From an uncultured Prevotella sp. (GTDB taxonomy: Bacteria; Bacteroidota; Bacteroidia; Bacteroidales; Bacteroidaceae): DNA of 7,979 bases. This document shows, one piece after another, positions 1 through 6,775 of the stretch. Position numbers and translations under genes: made by a program. The notes beneath the pieces were generated by a model. The model was not told the DNA's origin. It made no database searches and saw only the letters and a list, made by a program, of their open reading frames with translations. The stretch is taken from contig CALGHW010000046.1 of assembly GCA_937916075.1 (NCBI GenBank), forward strand, positions 1 through 7,979, given 5' to 3'. Position 1 is the stretch's first letter. The number at the start of each line of letters is the position of its first letter.

Positions 1-84
1 TGCCTAATTACGAAGAGAAAGTTGCCAAGTTTCTCCCAGAAATCAGGCAATTTTCTCTTCGTAATCAGGCAACTTATTTTTCTT
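1..84. repeat. 71-nt imperfect palindrome (long stem-loop), possible terminator
   Basis: Bases 1-26 and 46-71 are complementary with one A-C mismatch (6/66) and one G-T pair (21/51). The palindrome continues inward on the same axis: 30-34 TTTCT pairs with 38-42 AGAAA around a CCC loop (35-37). The whole stretch can therefore fold as one stem-loop with about 35-nt arms. Three bases later a T-rich run (74-84, TTATTTTTCTT) follows on the plus strand, so it may terminate a gene lying left of the window. It also contains two similar 22-nt direct units (29-50 and 51-72, 17 of 22 identical), each ending in AATCAGGCAA. The left end may continue outside the window. The function is inferred; the symmetry is seen directly. 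Confidence 0.6.
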
Positions 85-278
85 AGGAAAAACGAGTGTA
101 ATAAAAAATACTATAAAAAGCAATGGATATCCCAAAATATTATGCGGTGAGACACCGCACCCACTACATTGCTTAACCTTACAGGTCAAGAATTCATCTT
201 GAACACCCATTTGCTTCTGGTATTTTGGCACAAAAATAACAATCTTATGTAATAAGGTCGGCTTTCGGACCATTTTGT
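85..278. other. AT-rich intergenic stretch, no convincing gene
   Basis: This stretch before the B12 operon promoter is clearly more AT-rich than the genes to its right. The only small structure I see is a hairpin at 143-159 (TGCGGTGAGACACCGCA, a 7-bp stem with an AGA loop). A minus-strand frame could encode a 76-residue peptide (273 down to 43) with one hydrophobic segment. Its start would lie beside the btu promoter, it ends inside the 1-71 palindrome, and no minus-strand promoter with both elements was found, so I do not call it a gene. Confidence 0.5.
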
Positions 279-309
279 TTTGTCCATTCAAATAATAGTC
301 GTATATTTG
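279..309 (+). promoter_or_regulatory. Bacteroidetes-type promoter of the B12 uptake operon
   Basis: TTTG at 279-282 (the -33 element) and TATATTTG at 302-309 (the -7 element, consensus TAnnTTTG) are separated by exactly 19 nt, the usual spacing for the Bacteroidetes primary sigma factor. Transcription would begin near 314-317, at the 5' edge of the cobalamin riboswitch, so the riboswitch forms the very start of the leader. Confidence 0.85.
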
Positions 310-313
310 CAGT

Positions 314-473
314 GCAAATGGTTCGCATATAGCGATGAAAAGGGAACCGCGTGAGATTCGCGGACAGTCCCGCTGCTGTGAGCCGCCCTTATGTGGATAC
401 CAACTATCAGAGCCACTGGACATTCTTCGGGAAGGCGTTGGTATCGGGCGGCGAGTCAGAAGACCTGCCTTTG
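314..473 (+). ncRNA. Cobalamin (adenosylcobalamin-type) riboswitch aptamer
   Basis: This leader RNA senses intracellular cobalamin and normally turns off B12 uptake genes. The conserved blocks appear in order: AAAAGGGAA near 338-346; a CCGCG/CGCGG stem (347-351/359-363); CAGTCCCGC...CTGTGA (365-381); GCCACTGG (412-419); CGGGAAGG (428-435); and the B12 box AGTCAGAAGACCTGCC (454-469). Long pairings support the fold: GCCGCCC 382-388 with GGGCGGC 446-452, and GATACCAAC 396-404 with GTTGGTATC 437-445, both perfect. It lies between a good promoter and btuB, as in other Bacteroidetes B12 loci. The outer P1 boundary is approximate: CAAA near 315-318 may pair with TTTG at 470-473. Confidence 0.95.
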
Positions 474-516
474 TGTATCGCTCCCGGCCGCCTCGAGGAA
501 AGGCGCGCGGGAAGGA
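467..516 (+). promoter_or_regulatory. Riboswitch expression platform, probably translational
   Basis: Two mutually exclusive pairings are visible. GCCTTT (467-472), the 3' end of the B12 box and P1 side, is complementary to AAAGGC (499-504). Alternatively TCCCG (482-486) pairs with CGGGA (508-512), reinforced by GCCT 490-493 with AGGC 501-504. The second hairpin buries the purine-rich GGGAAGGA (509-516), the only Shine-Dalgarno-like stretch before the btuB ATG at 532. No T-run follows, so control of translation is more likely than intrinsic termination. Bacteroidetes often do not use Shine-Dalgarno pairing, so the mechanism is an inference. Confidence 0.55.
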
Positions 517-531
517 CAATAACTATCACGA

Positions 532-2526
532 ATGACAAGAACAGTATTGCTGGCTCTGCTGAGTCAGGCAACTCTTAGTATGGCGTATGCGCAATCCCGC
601 GACACGGACACCATCACCTCCCGCACGCATCATTTGGAGGGGGTCACGGTGGTGGAGACCTTGAAGCACCGCACGGTGGCCAGCACGGCCCCGCAGCATG
701 TGCTCGACCAGGACCGCATGGCTGCCTGTGGCGTGACCGACTTGGCCGACGCACTCCACCGCATACCCGGCATCACGCTGCGCGACTATGGCGGGGCGGG
801 AGGCATGAAGACCGTGTCGGTGAGAGGATTCGGCGCCCAGCACACCGGAGTGTGTTATGACGGCGTGATGCTCAGCGAGTGTCAGAGCGGGCAGATTGAC
901 GTGGCGCGCTACTCGCTGGACAATGTGGACTATGTGTCGCTGGTCATCGGCGACAACGACGATATCTTTATCCCGGCCAAGAACGCCAGTGCGGCGGCCA
1001 TGCTCAACATCAGCAGCCTGCCCGTGCCGCGGTCCGGCACCCGCCCGCGGCTCACGTCGCAGGTGAGGCTGGGCTCGTTTGGCTATGTGTGCCCGTTTGT
1101 CAGGTATGAGCAGCCTGTGGGCGAGCGGCTGGCCTTCTCGGTGACAGGTGAATACACCTATGCCGAGAACAACTATCCCTTCACGCTCCGCAATGTGACG
1201 CTCGTGACCCGGGAGCGGCGTACCAACAGCCGCATGAACTCGGGGCATGGGGAGGTAGGCGTGGCCTGGCGGCCTGGCCGGCACGATCGGCTGACCGCCA
1301 AGCTGTATTATTATGACAACGACCGCCAGTTGCCCGGACAGGTGCGCTACTATACCAGCGTGAGCCAGGAGCGGCTGCGCGACCGCAACTTCTTCGGCCA
1401 GCTCCAGTACCGGACGGTGTGGAGCCACGCCTTCTCGATGCGGGCCGACGCCAAGTTCAACTGGGCCGCGTCGGAATACCGCGACGGGACCTATAAAGGC
1501 GGCGTGAACGACGCCGACTACTGGCAGCGCGAGGCTTACGCGGCAGTCTGCTTGCTGTATGCCCCCGACCGCCACTGGGCGGTGGACTATTCGGCCGACT
1601 ACAGTTTCAACAACCTGAACAGCAGTCTCGCCACCGACACCAAGCCCTTCCGCCATACCGTGTTGCAAAGTCTGACGGCCAAGTACCGCACCAGACGGGT
1701 CACGCTGTTGGCCCGGGTGCTCGGTTCGCTGTATTACAATGATGCCCGGCTCGGTGCGTCGGCCCGCAATTTCAGCAAGCTCTCGCCGTCGGTGTCGGTC
1801 TCTGTCCGTCCGTTGGCCGCTCACGATTTGCATCTGCGCGCCTCATACAAGAATATTTTCCGGGTGCCCACGTTCAATGAGTCTTATTTCTTCCACTATG
1901 GCAGCACCGACCTCAGTCCGGAGAGTACCGACCAATATAATATAGGTGTGACGTGGAACGGAGCGCCCTGGCGCCAGGCCGAGGCCACCATGACCCTCGA
2001 CGGCTATCTCAACCATGTGCGCGACAAGATTGTGGCCGTGCCCTACAATATGTTTGTGTGGACCAATATCAATGTGGGCAAGGTGGAGATGAAGGGCCTC
2101 GACGCCACCCTGAGCTTTACCCAACACTTCTGCCGGCGCCACTCGGTGGTGCTGTCGGGCAGTTACAGTTACCAGCAGGTGGAGAACAAAACCACCCGGG
2201 AGTCGCCCTATTATGGCTACCAGATAGCTTATGTGCCGCTCCATTCGGGCAGTGCCTCTGTGGGCTACCGGGGCCCGTGGGTGGATGTGGTGGTCCACGG
2301 CACGGGAGCCAGTCTGCGCTATGGCAACAACGAGCACTACCAGGGCACCGACATCCCCGGCTATTGGGAGTGGGGCCTGGCCGTGTCGCGCCAATTTTCG
2401 CTGGGCAAGAGCAAGCTTGACCTCCGGATAGACCTCAAGAACCTGTTTGACCGGCAGTATGAGATTGTGCGCATGTATCCCATGCCGGGCAGAAGCTGGC
2501 AGGCCACCCTCAAATATGTGTTATAA
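532..2526 (+). CDS. btuB: TonB-dependent outer-membrane cobalamin receptor BtuB
   Basis: This 664-residue protein is an outer-membrane beta-barrel that imports cobalamin using energy from TonB-ExbB-ExbD. Residues 1-20 form a signal peptide with a likely cut after AYA (18-20). A TonB-box-like stretch, GVTVVE, lies at 37-42. The plug domain follows at about 45-165, with the typical sequence DALHRIPGITLRDYGG (73-88), SVRGFG (96-101) and YDGVML (109-114). The rest is barrel, ending in TLKYVL. There is no N-terminal carboxypeptidase-like extension of the SusC type, and the length fits BtuB-like receptors (E. coli BtuB is about 600). The ATG at 532 is chosen because it gives the signal peptide and sits just after the riboswitch. 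The substrate call rests on the riboswitch and on the btuG, btuF and btuC neighbours more than on barrel residues. It is the first gene of the operon; a 34-nt AT-rich gap leads to btuG. Confidence 0.93.
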   Translation: MTRTVLLALLSQATLSMAYAQSRDTDTITSRTHHLEGVTVVETLKHRTVASTAPQHVLDQDRMAACGVTDLADALHRIPGITLRDYGGAGGMKTVSVRGFGAQHTGVCYDGVMLSECQSGQIDVARYSLDNVDYVSLVIGDNDDIFIPAKNASAAAMLNISSLPVPRSGTRPRLTSQVRLGSFGYVCPFVRYEQPVGERLAFSVTGEYTYAENNYPFTLRNVTLVTRERRTNSRMNSGHGEVGVAWRPGRHDRLTAKLYYYDNDRQLPGQVRYYTSVSQERLRDRNFFGQLQYRTVWSHAFSMRADAKFNWAASEYRDGTYKGGVNDADYWQREAYAAVCLLYAPDRHWAVDYSADYSFNNLNSSLATDTKPFRHTVLQSLTAKYRTRRVTLLARVLGSLYYNDARLGASARNFSKLSPSVSVSVRPLAAHDLHLRASYKNIFRVPTFNESYFFHYGSTDLSPESTDQYNIGVTWNGAPWRQAEATMTLDGYLNHVRDKIVAVPYNMFVWTNINVGKVEMKGLDATLSFTQHFCRRHSVVLSGSYSYQQVENKTTRESPYYGYQIAYVPLHSGSASVGYRGPWVDVVVHGTGASLRYGNNEHYQGTDIPGYWEWGLAVSRQFSLGKSKLDLRIDLKNLFDRQYEIVRMYPMPGRSWQATLKYVL

Positions 2527-2560
2527 ATGTTATTCCATTATAAATTAAAAAACAAGAAAA

Positions 2561-3718
2561 ATGAAAAAACTCTATTCAAGCATTGTGATGCTTTCGATGT
2601 GCGCCCTCGCGCTCACATCGTGCGGTGACGACGATGATCCCGTGCCCGCTCCCACCCCCAACCCCACACCTTCTGACACCATTCCCACACCTTCGCCTGT
2701 TTCTGTCACTGAAGGTGTGTTTATCATCGGTTCAGGCAACACGCGGGCCACGATTGACGGTAATGTGACCGCCTTCGACTATGCCACAGGCACGCATACC
2801 CTCAACGCCTTCCAGGCCGCCAACGGCCGCTCGCTGGGACTGAACGCCAACGACGCTGTGGTTTACGGTTCCAAGATGTACATCATTGTCACCAAGGAAA
2901 ACACCGTAGAGGTGGTGGACAAGAAGACCATGAGGAGCATCAAGCAAATCAAGACCACCGACCTGATGGGCGAGGACAAGGGCAAGCAGCCCCGCCATGC
3001 CACGACCTACAACGGCCAGGTGCTCCTCTCTACCTACGACGGCTACGTGGCCGCCATCGACACCACCGACTATCACTTGGCACAGACCTACCAGGCTGGT
3101 TCTTATCCCGAGGGCCTGGCCGTGATAGGCAACACCCTGTATGTGGCCAACAGCGACTATGGCAAGAACCAGAACGCCTCCATCTCTAAGATTGACCTCA
3201 CCACAGGCACCTCCACCCAATTGAAGGACGCACTCATCACCAACCCCGTGAGCTTCGCCGTGGTGGGCAACACACTTTACTTCCTCGACTCGGGCACCTA
3301 CGACGCAGCCTACAACCAGTCGGGCGCCGGCGTCAGAAAGCTGGAGGGCAACAAAGTGACTTATGTGACCGACGCCACGATGATGTCGGCTTATGGCTCA
3401 AAGATTTATGTGTATAACGCACCTTACAGCTCAGTCAATCCTGTGACACCCACTTATGGCGTGTATGACACCACGAAGGGCACGCTGACCCACTTCACGT
3501 GTCCTGACGTGAAGTCGCCGGCCGCCATCGCCGTTGACCCCGTCAAGGACTATCTGTTTGTGGCCTCATACAACACAGACCCGGAAACCGGCTACACCAG
3601 CTATAAGACCAATGGATACGTGGTGGTTTACAAGAGCGACATGACCAAGCTCTACCAGTTTGAGACCGGTGTAGGTCCTACCGCCATCGTGTTCAACAAG
3701 AGTGTGATTTATGAGTAA
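2561..3718 (+). CDS. btuG: Surface-exposed B12-capture lipoprotein, BtuG-type beta-propeller
   Basis: This 385-residue lipoprotein has a signal peptide with lipobox LTSC; Cys21 would be lipidated. It is followed directly by GDDDD (22-26), the acidic type of signal that sends Bacteroidetes lipoproteins to the cell surface. Residues 27-48 are a Pro/Thr-rich tether (PTPNPTPSDTIPTPSP). From about 50 to the end come repeated strands of a YncE-like propeller, for example VVYGSKMYIIVTKENTVEVVD (100-120), NGQVLLSTYDGYVAAID (151-167), YPEGLAVIGNTLYVANSDYG (182-201) and AVVGNTLYFLDSG (233-245). In Bacteroides, BtuG proteins of this architecture bind cobalamin very tightly outside the cell and pair with BtuB. 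The position directly after btuB under a cobalamin riboswitch supports the same role here. It has no promoter of its own in the 34-nt gap and overlaps the next gene by 8 nt. Binding residues cannot be identified by eye. Confidence 0.87.
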   Translation: MKKLYSSIVMLSMCALALTSCGDDDDPVPAPTPNPTPSDTIPTPSPVSVTEGVFIIGSGNTRATIDGNVTAFDYATGTHTLNAFQAANGRSLGLNANDAVVYGSKMYIIVTKENTVEVVDKKTMRSIKQIKTTDLMGEDKGKQPRHATTYNGQVLLSTYDGYVAAIDTTDYHLAQTYQAGSYPEGLAVIGNTLYVANSDYGKNQNASISKIDLTTGTSTQLKDALITNPVSFAVVGNTLYFLDSGTYDAAYNQSGAGVRKLEGNKVTYVTDATMMSAYGSKIYVYNAPYSSVNPVTPTYGVYDTTKGTLTHFTCPDVKSPAAIAVDPVKDYLFVASYNTDPETGYTSYKTNGYVVVYKSDMTKLYQFETGVGPTAIVFNKSVIYE

Positions 3719-4844
3719 GCTCCATCTTGCGGCTTTCTATCTATTGACAGTGCTGTCCGTCCTTTGCTCATGCAGGGGCGGCAGCACTCGTTCTGTTTCA
3801 GCGGGCGACACGCTCCAGCTGAAGTATGCCCAAAACCTCACGATGGTGCGCCACAAGGGCTATACAGAGGTGTCCATCGCTGACCCGTGGCACAAGGGGC
3901 GCACGCTGCACCGCTATGTGTTGCTGGCCGACAGCACGCTCCCCAAGGACAGTCTGCCCCAAGGCACTGTCATCCGCACGCCGCTGCGCCGCTCCGTAGT
4001 CTTCACCACGGTGCACTGCAGTCTGCTGCTCTCCCTGGGAGCCGGCGACGCCATCAAGGGCGTGTGTGACCTGCGCTATATCGACCTGCCCTGGATTCAG
4101 CAGCAGTGCCAGGCGGGCCAAATCAAGAACTGTGGCAGCGGCATGGCGCCCGACATCGAGAAAATCATCGACACCAAGCCTGGAGCCATCCTGATATCCC
4201 CCTTTGAGAACAGCGGGGGCTACGGCAAGTTGGAGGAGGTGGACATCCCGCTGGTGGAGTGTGCCGACTATATGGAACCCACCCCGCTGGGCCGTGCCGA
4301 GTGGATGCGCTTCTTCGGCATTCTTACGGGCCATGAGCGCCAGGCCGACTCACTCTTCCAGGTGGTGGAAGAGCGCTATCAGCACCTCGTGCGGCAGGCG
4401 GAAAAGGCCACTTCGCATCCCTCGGTGGTGATGGACAAGAAGAATGGCAGTGTATGGTATGTGCCGGGTGGCGAGAGCACCATCGGACGGATGATTGAGG
4501 ATGCCGGGGGGCGTTACGCCTTTGCCTCGGAAGTCAAGGGCGGCAGCCTGTCGTTGCCTTTCGAGCGCGTGCTCGACCAGGCCGGACAGAGTGACGTGTG
4601 GCTCTTCCGCTACAGTGCGCCCGGTCCTATTACCTATGCCCAGCTGGCGGCCGAGTATGAGGGTTACAGCCGGATGAAAGCTTTCCGGACACACCGGGCT
4701 TATGGCTGCAACACGATGACCTCACTCTTCTATGAGGAGTCGCCCTTCCGTCCCGACTATCTGCTCAATGACTTCATCGTCCTGTTGCACCCGGAGCTCA
4801 AGGGTCTGGAGCCACTCCGCTATTTTCAGCCGCTTCATCCCTAA
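3711..4844 (+). CDS. btuF: Cobalamin ABC transporter substrate-binding lipoprotein, BtuF-like
   Basis: This 377-residue periplasmic binding protein would hand cobalamin to the BtuC permease. Residues 1-20 are a lipoprotein signal ending in lipobox LCSC, with Cys21 lipidated. The residues after it (RGGS) lack the acidic surface signal of BtuG, so it probably faces the periplasm. An N-terminal stretch of about 65 residues (VSIADPWHKGRTLHRYVLL, 54-72) precedes the binding fold, as in Bacteroidetes members of this Fe/B12-binding family. The fold starts near IRTPLRRSVVFTTVHCSLLLSLG (88-110). It continues with PDIEKIIDTKPGAILIS (147-163), the linker-helix start PTPLGRAEW (190-198), a second lobe with GSVWYVPGGESTIGRMIEDAGG (246-267), and RPDYLLNDFIVLLHP near the C-terminus (347-361). 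The start ATG at 3711 overlaps the end of btuG by 8 nt, indicating translational coupling. Another metal chelate is possible from the family alone; the riboswitch context favours cobalamin. Confidence 0.85.
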   Translation: MSKLHLAAFYLLTVLSVLCSCRGGSTRSVSAGDTLQLKYAQNLTMVRHKGYTEVSIADPWHKGRTLHRYVLLADSTLPKDSLPQGTVIRTPLRRSVVFTTVHCSLLLSLGAGDAIKGVCDLRYIDLPWIQQQCQAGQIKNCGSGMAPDIEKIIDTKPGAILISPFENSGGYGKLEEVDIPLVECADYMEPTPLGRAEWMRFFGILTGHERQADSLFQVVEERYQHLVRQAEKATSHPSVVMDKKNGSVWYVPGGESTIGRMIEDAGGRYAFASEVKGGSLSLPFERVLDQAGQSDVWLFRYSAPGPITYAQLAAEYEGYSRMKAFRTHRAYGCNTMTSLFYEESPFRPDYLLNDFIVLLHPELKGLEPLRYFQPLHP

Positions 4845-4861
4845 ATATCCCACCCTTAGCC

Positions 4862-5863
4862 ATGAAAATATATTTTCCCCTGCTCGTGCTTTTGATAGCC
4901 GTCCTCTTTGTGCTTAACTTGGTATGGGGCACTGTGGCCATTCCTGTGGCCGACGTGCTTCACATCCTTGGCGGAGGTGAGGCGGCCAAGCCCAGTTGGT
5001 CGTTTATCGTGCTCCAGTCGCGCCTGCCCCAGGCGATGACCGCCCTGCTCTGCGGGGCGGCGCTGAGTGTGAGCGGACTGATGCTCCAGACGGCCTTCCG
5101 CAATCCATTGGCCGACCCCTTTGTGTTCGGGGTCAACAGTGGTGCCGGCCTGGGTGTGGCTCTGGTCATGCTGTCTCTGGGCGGTACGGTGGCAGCCGGT
5201 GCTTACACCCTCTATGGATTCATGGCCGTGTTTGCGGCGGCTTTTGTGGGAGCCATGGTGGTGATGGTGGTTATTTTCGCCTTTTCCACGGTGGTGAAAA
5301 ATAGTGTGATGCTGCTTATCGTAGGCTTGATGATAGGTTATCTTGCCTCGTCGGCCATTTCAATCCTCAACTTCTTCGCCACCGAGGAAGGGGTTAAGTC
5401 GTATATGGTGTGGGGCATGGGCAACTTTGGTGGCGTGTCGCTGGCCCAAATGCCCTTCTTCGCCACGGTGACCCTCTTGGGGCTGGGCGGTTCGCTGATG
5501 TTGGTGAAGCCGCTCAACGCCATCCTTTTAGGTGAGCGTTATGCCGAGAACTTAGGCGTCAACATTGTGCGGCTGCGCAATCTGTTGCTCGTTGTCACCG
5601 GTCTGCTTACCGCGGTGGTCACGGCCTATTGCGGTCCGGTGTCGTTTATCGGTCTGGCTGTGCCCCACATCACCCGGCTGCTGATTCGTACCGACAACCA
5701 CCGGCTGCTCCTTCCGGCCACGATGCTCTGTGGGGCCGCCGTGGCCTTGCTCTGCAATGCCGTGTGCGTGTTGCCCGGCGACCGGGGCATCATCCCCCTC
5801 AACGCCGTCACCCCGCTGGTGGGCGCACCGGTTATCATCTATGTTATCCTGAAGGGACGCTGA
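4862..5863 (+). CDS. btuC: Cobalamin ABC transporter permease BtuC (FecCD family)
   Basis: This 333-residue inner-membrane protein has about ten hydrophobic segments and forms the transport channel as a dimer. Family hallmarks are SRLPQAMTALLCGAALSVSG (53-72), LQTAFRNPLADPFVFGVNSGAGLG (75-98), the cytoplasmic coupling region GERYAENLGVNIVRLRN (224-240) that contacts the ATPase, CGPVSFIGLAVPHITRLL (257-274) and the terminal LNAVTPLVGAPVIIYVILKGR (313-333). The length matches the family. It starts 17 nt after btuF and is the last full gene of the operon. A BtuD ATPase would be expected next, but none is present in the window. The stop TGA shares bases with an ATG (TGATG) opening only five codons. 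FecCD permeases also serve siderophores; the cobalamin call rests on the operon context. Confidence 0.9.
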   Translation: MKIYFPLLVLLIAVLFVLNLVWGTVAIPVADVLHILGGGEAAKPSWSFIVLQSRLPQAMTALLCGAALSVSGLMLQTAFRNPLADPFVFGVNSGAGLGVALVMLSLGGTVAAGAYTLYGFMAVFAAAFVGAMVVMVVIFAFSTVVKNSVMLLIVGLMIGYLASSAISILNFFATEEGVKSYMVWGMGNFGGVSLAQMPFFATVTLLGLGGSLMLVKPLNAILLGERYAENLGVNIVRLRNLLLVVTGLLTAVVTAYCGPVSFIGLAVPHITRLLIRTDNHRLLLPATMLCGAAVALLCNAVCVLPGDRGIIPLNAVTPLVGAPVIIYVILKGR

Positions 5864-5879
5864 TGCCTATGCCGTGTTA
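5862..5879 (+). other. Five-codon frame overlapping the btuC stop, possible remnant of a lost btuD start
   Basis: The btuC stop codon is embedded in TGATG, the classic overlap used to couple a permease to the next gene. Here the ATG at 5862 encodes only MPMPC before TAA at 5877-5879. A 65-nt palindrome begins 5 nt later. This would fit a deletion that removed the ATPase gene, but five codons carry no homology signal and chance is possible. Confidence 0.25.
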
Positions 5880-5884
5880 AAACA

Positions 5885-5949
5885 TACTATCCCCGTTGGC
5901 GGAATTGCAAGATGTGGATCATCCTGTAACTCCGCCAACGGGGATAGTA
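5885..5949. repeat. 65-nt near-perfect palindrome after btuC
   Basis: Arms 5885-5903 and 5931-5949 are a perfect 19-bp inverted repeat (inner ends GTTGGCGGA / TCCGCCAAC). The symmetry continues on the same axis (5917): 5905-5909 pairs with 5925-5929 with one G-T pair, then 5911-5914 GATG pairs with 5920-5923 CATC, leaving a TGGAT loop. Only two A-C mismatches break a 30-nt arm. There is no T-run downstream on the plus strand, so it is not a standard intrinsic terminator. It could still mark or protect the 3' end of the btu mRNA, or be a small palindromic repeat or MITE-like element. The region between it and the queC promoter (5950-6017) shows nothing I can name. Confidence 0.75.
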
Positions 5950-6017
5950 AGGATATCATAGAAGGCTTATGCGCTTTCACATCTACTAAATAGTTTTTTC
6001 CATTTTGCTCCTTATTG

Positions 6018-6049
6018 TTTGGTCATCCTCTTTATTTATTGTAACTTTG
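6018..6049 (+). promoter_or_regulatory. Bacteroidetes-type promoter of queC
   Basis: TTTG at 6018-6021 and TAACTTTG at 6042-6049 are 20 nt apart, matching the -33/-7 pattern. Transcription would start near 6055, giving a leader of about 40 nt that is A-rich. The leader contains no preQ1 riboswitch that I can recognise. Confidence 0.8.
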
Positions 6050-6096
6050 TCCCTGCAAAGCAAAAACAATAAAATAACGAGGATAATCATCATATT

Positions 6097-6750
6097 ATGG
6101 AAAAAGATTCTGTAATCATCGTGAGTGGCGGCATGGACAGCATCACGCTGCTCTATGACATGAAAGACCGCATCGCTCTGGGTATCTCCTTCGACTACGG
6201 CAGCAACCACAACGCCCGCGAGATACCTTTTGCCGAGCTGCACTGCAAGCGCCTCGGCATCAAGCATATCACCATCCGTCTGGACTTCATGCACCAATAC
6301 TTCAAGAGCTCGCTGCTCGACGGGGCCGACGCCATACCTGAAGGCCATTATGCGGCCGACAACATGAAATCGACTGTGGTGCCTTTCCGGAATGGCATCA
6401 TGCTCTCCATAGCGGCCGGTATCGCCGAAAGCCATGGGCTGAAGAATGTGCTGATAGCCAATCATGGCGGTGACCATACCATCTATCCCGACTGCCGTCC
6501 GGAGTTTATCCAGGCCATGAACGAGGCCACCAAGGCCGGCACCTATGTGGATGTCAGTGTGCTGGCACCATACACCAACATCACCAAGGCCGACATTGCC
6601 CGCCGCGGCAAACAGCTGGGAATAGACTATAGCGAGACCTGGTCGTGCTATAAGGGTGGCGAGAAACATTGTGGCAAGTGTGGCACTTGCGTAGAGCGCA
6701 AGGAAGCCTTGGCCGAAGCCGGAATAGAAGACACGACGGAATATGAATAA
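6097..6750 (+). CDS. queC: 7-cyano-7-deazaguanine (preQ0) synthase QueC
   Basis: QueC converts 7-carboxy-7-deazaguanine to preQ0 with ATP and ammonia, a middle step of queuosine tRNA modification in the cytoplasm. The 217-residue protein has the PP-loop SGGMDS at 10-15, where the adenylating ATP binds. Next come FDYGSNHNAREIPFAE (32-47), STVVPFRNGIML (92-103) and ANHGGDHTIYPDCRPEF (121-137). At the C-terminus a zinc site is formed by Cys184, Cys192, Cys195 and Cys198 (SCYKGGEKHCGKCGTC). Length and all motifs are normal, so it should be functional. It is transcribed alone: its own promoter lies 48 nt upstream and a strong terminator follows. The partners queD, queE and queF are not in the window. 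The ATG at 6097 places the first beta strand (SVIIVSGG) at the N-terminus, as expected. Confidence 0.96.
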   Translation: MEKDSVIIVSGGMDSITLLYDMKDRIALGISFDYGSNHNAREIPFAELHCKRLGIKHITIRLDFMHQYFKSSLLDGADAIPEGHYAADNMKSTVVPFRNGIMLSIAAGIAESHGLKNVLIANHGGDHTIYPDCRPEFIQAMNEATKAGTYVDVSVLAPYTNITKADIARRGKQLGIDYSETWSCYKGGEKHCGKCGTCVERKEALAEAGIEDTTEYE

Positions 6751-6775
6751 GTGATTTTCTTGAACAATGCTAAAT

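Noticed and set aside
43..519. 158-codon minus-strand frame, or its shorter 76-codon version from 273
   Set aside because: The long form runs through the riboswitch and promoter. The short form has one hydrophobic stretch but no minus-strand promoter with both elements, ends inside the palindrome, and has no recognisable family.
526..1833. 435-codon open frame on the minus strand opposite btuB
   Set aside because: It lies fully antisense to a clear TonB-dependent receptor; its sequence is His/Arg/Gly/Val-rich without domains, as expected from the complement of GC-rich coding DNA.
5885..5949. Invertible promoter or phase-variation switch
   Set aside because: The spacer between the 19-bp arms is only 27 nt, is itself palindromic, contains no promoter, and no invertase gene is nearby.
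6050..6096. Possible preQ1 riboswitch in the queC leader
   Set aside because: The leader is only about 40 nt, A-rich, and I could not find the stem plus A-rich tail pseudoknot pairing required.
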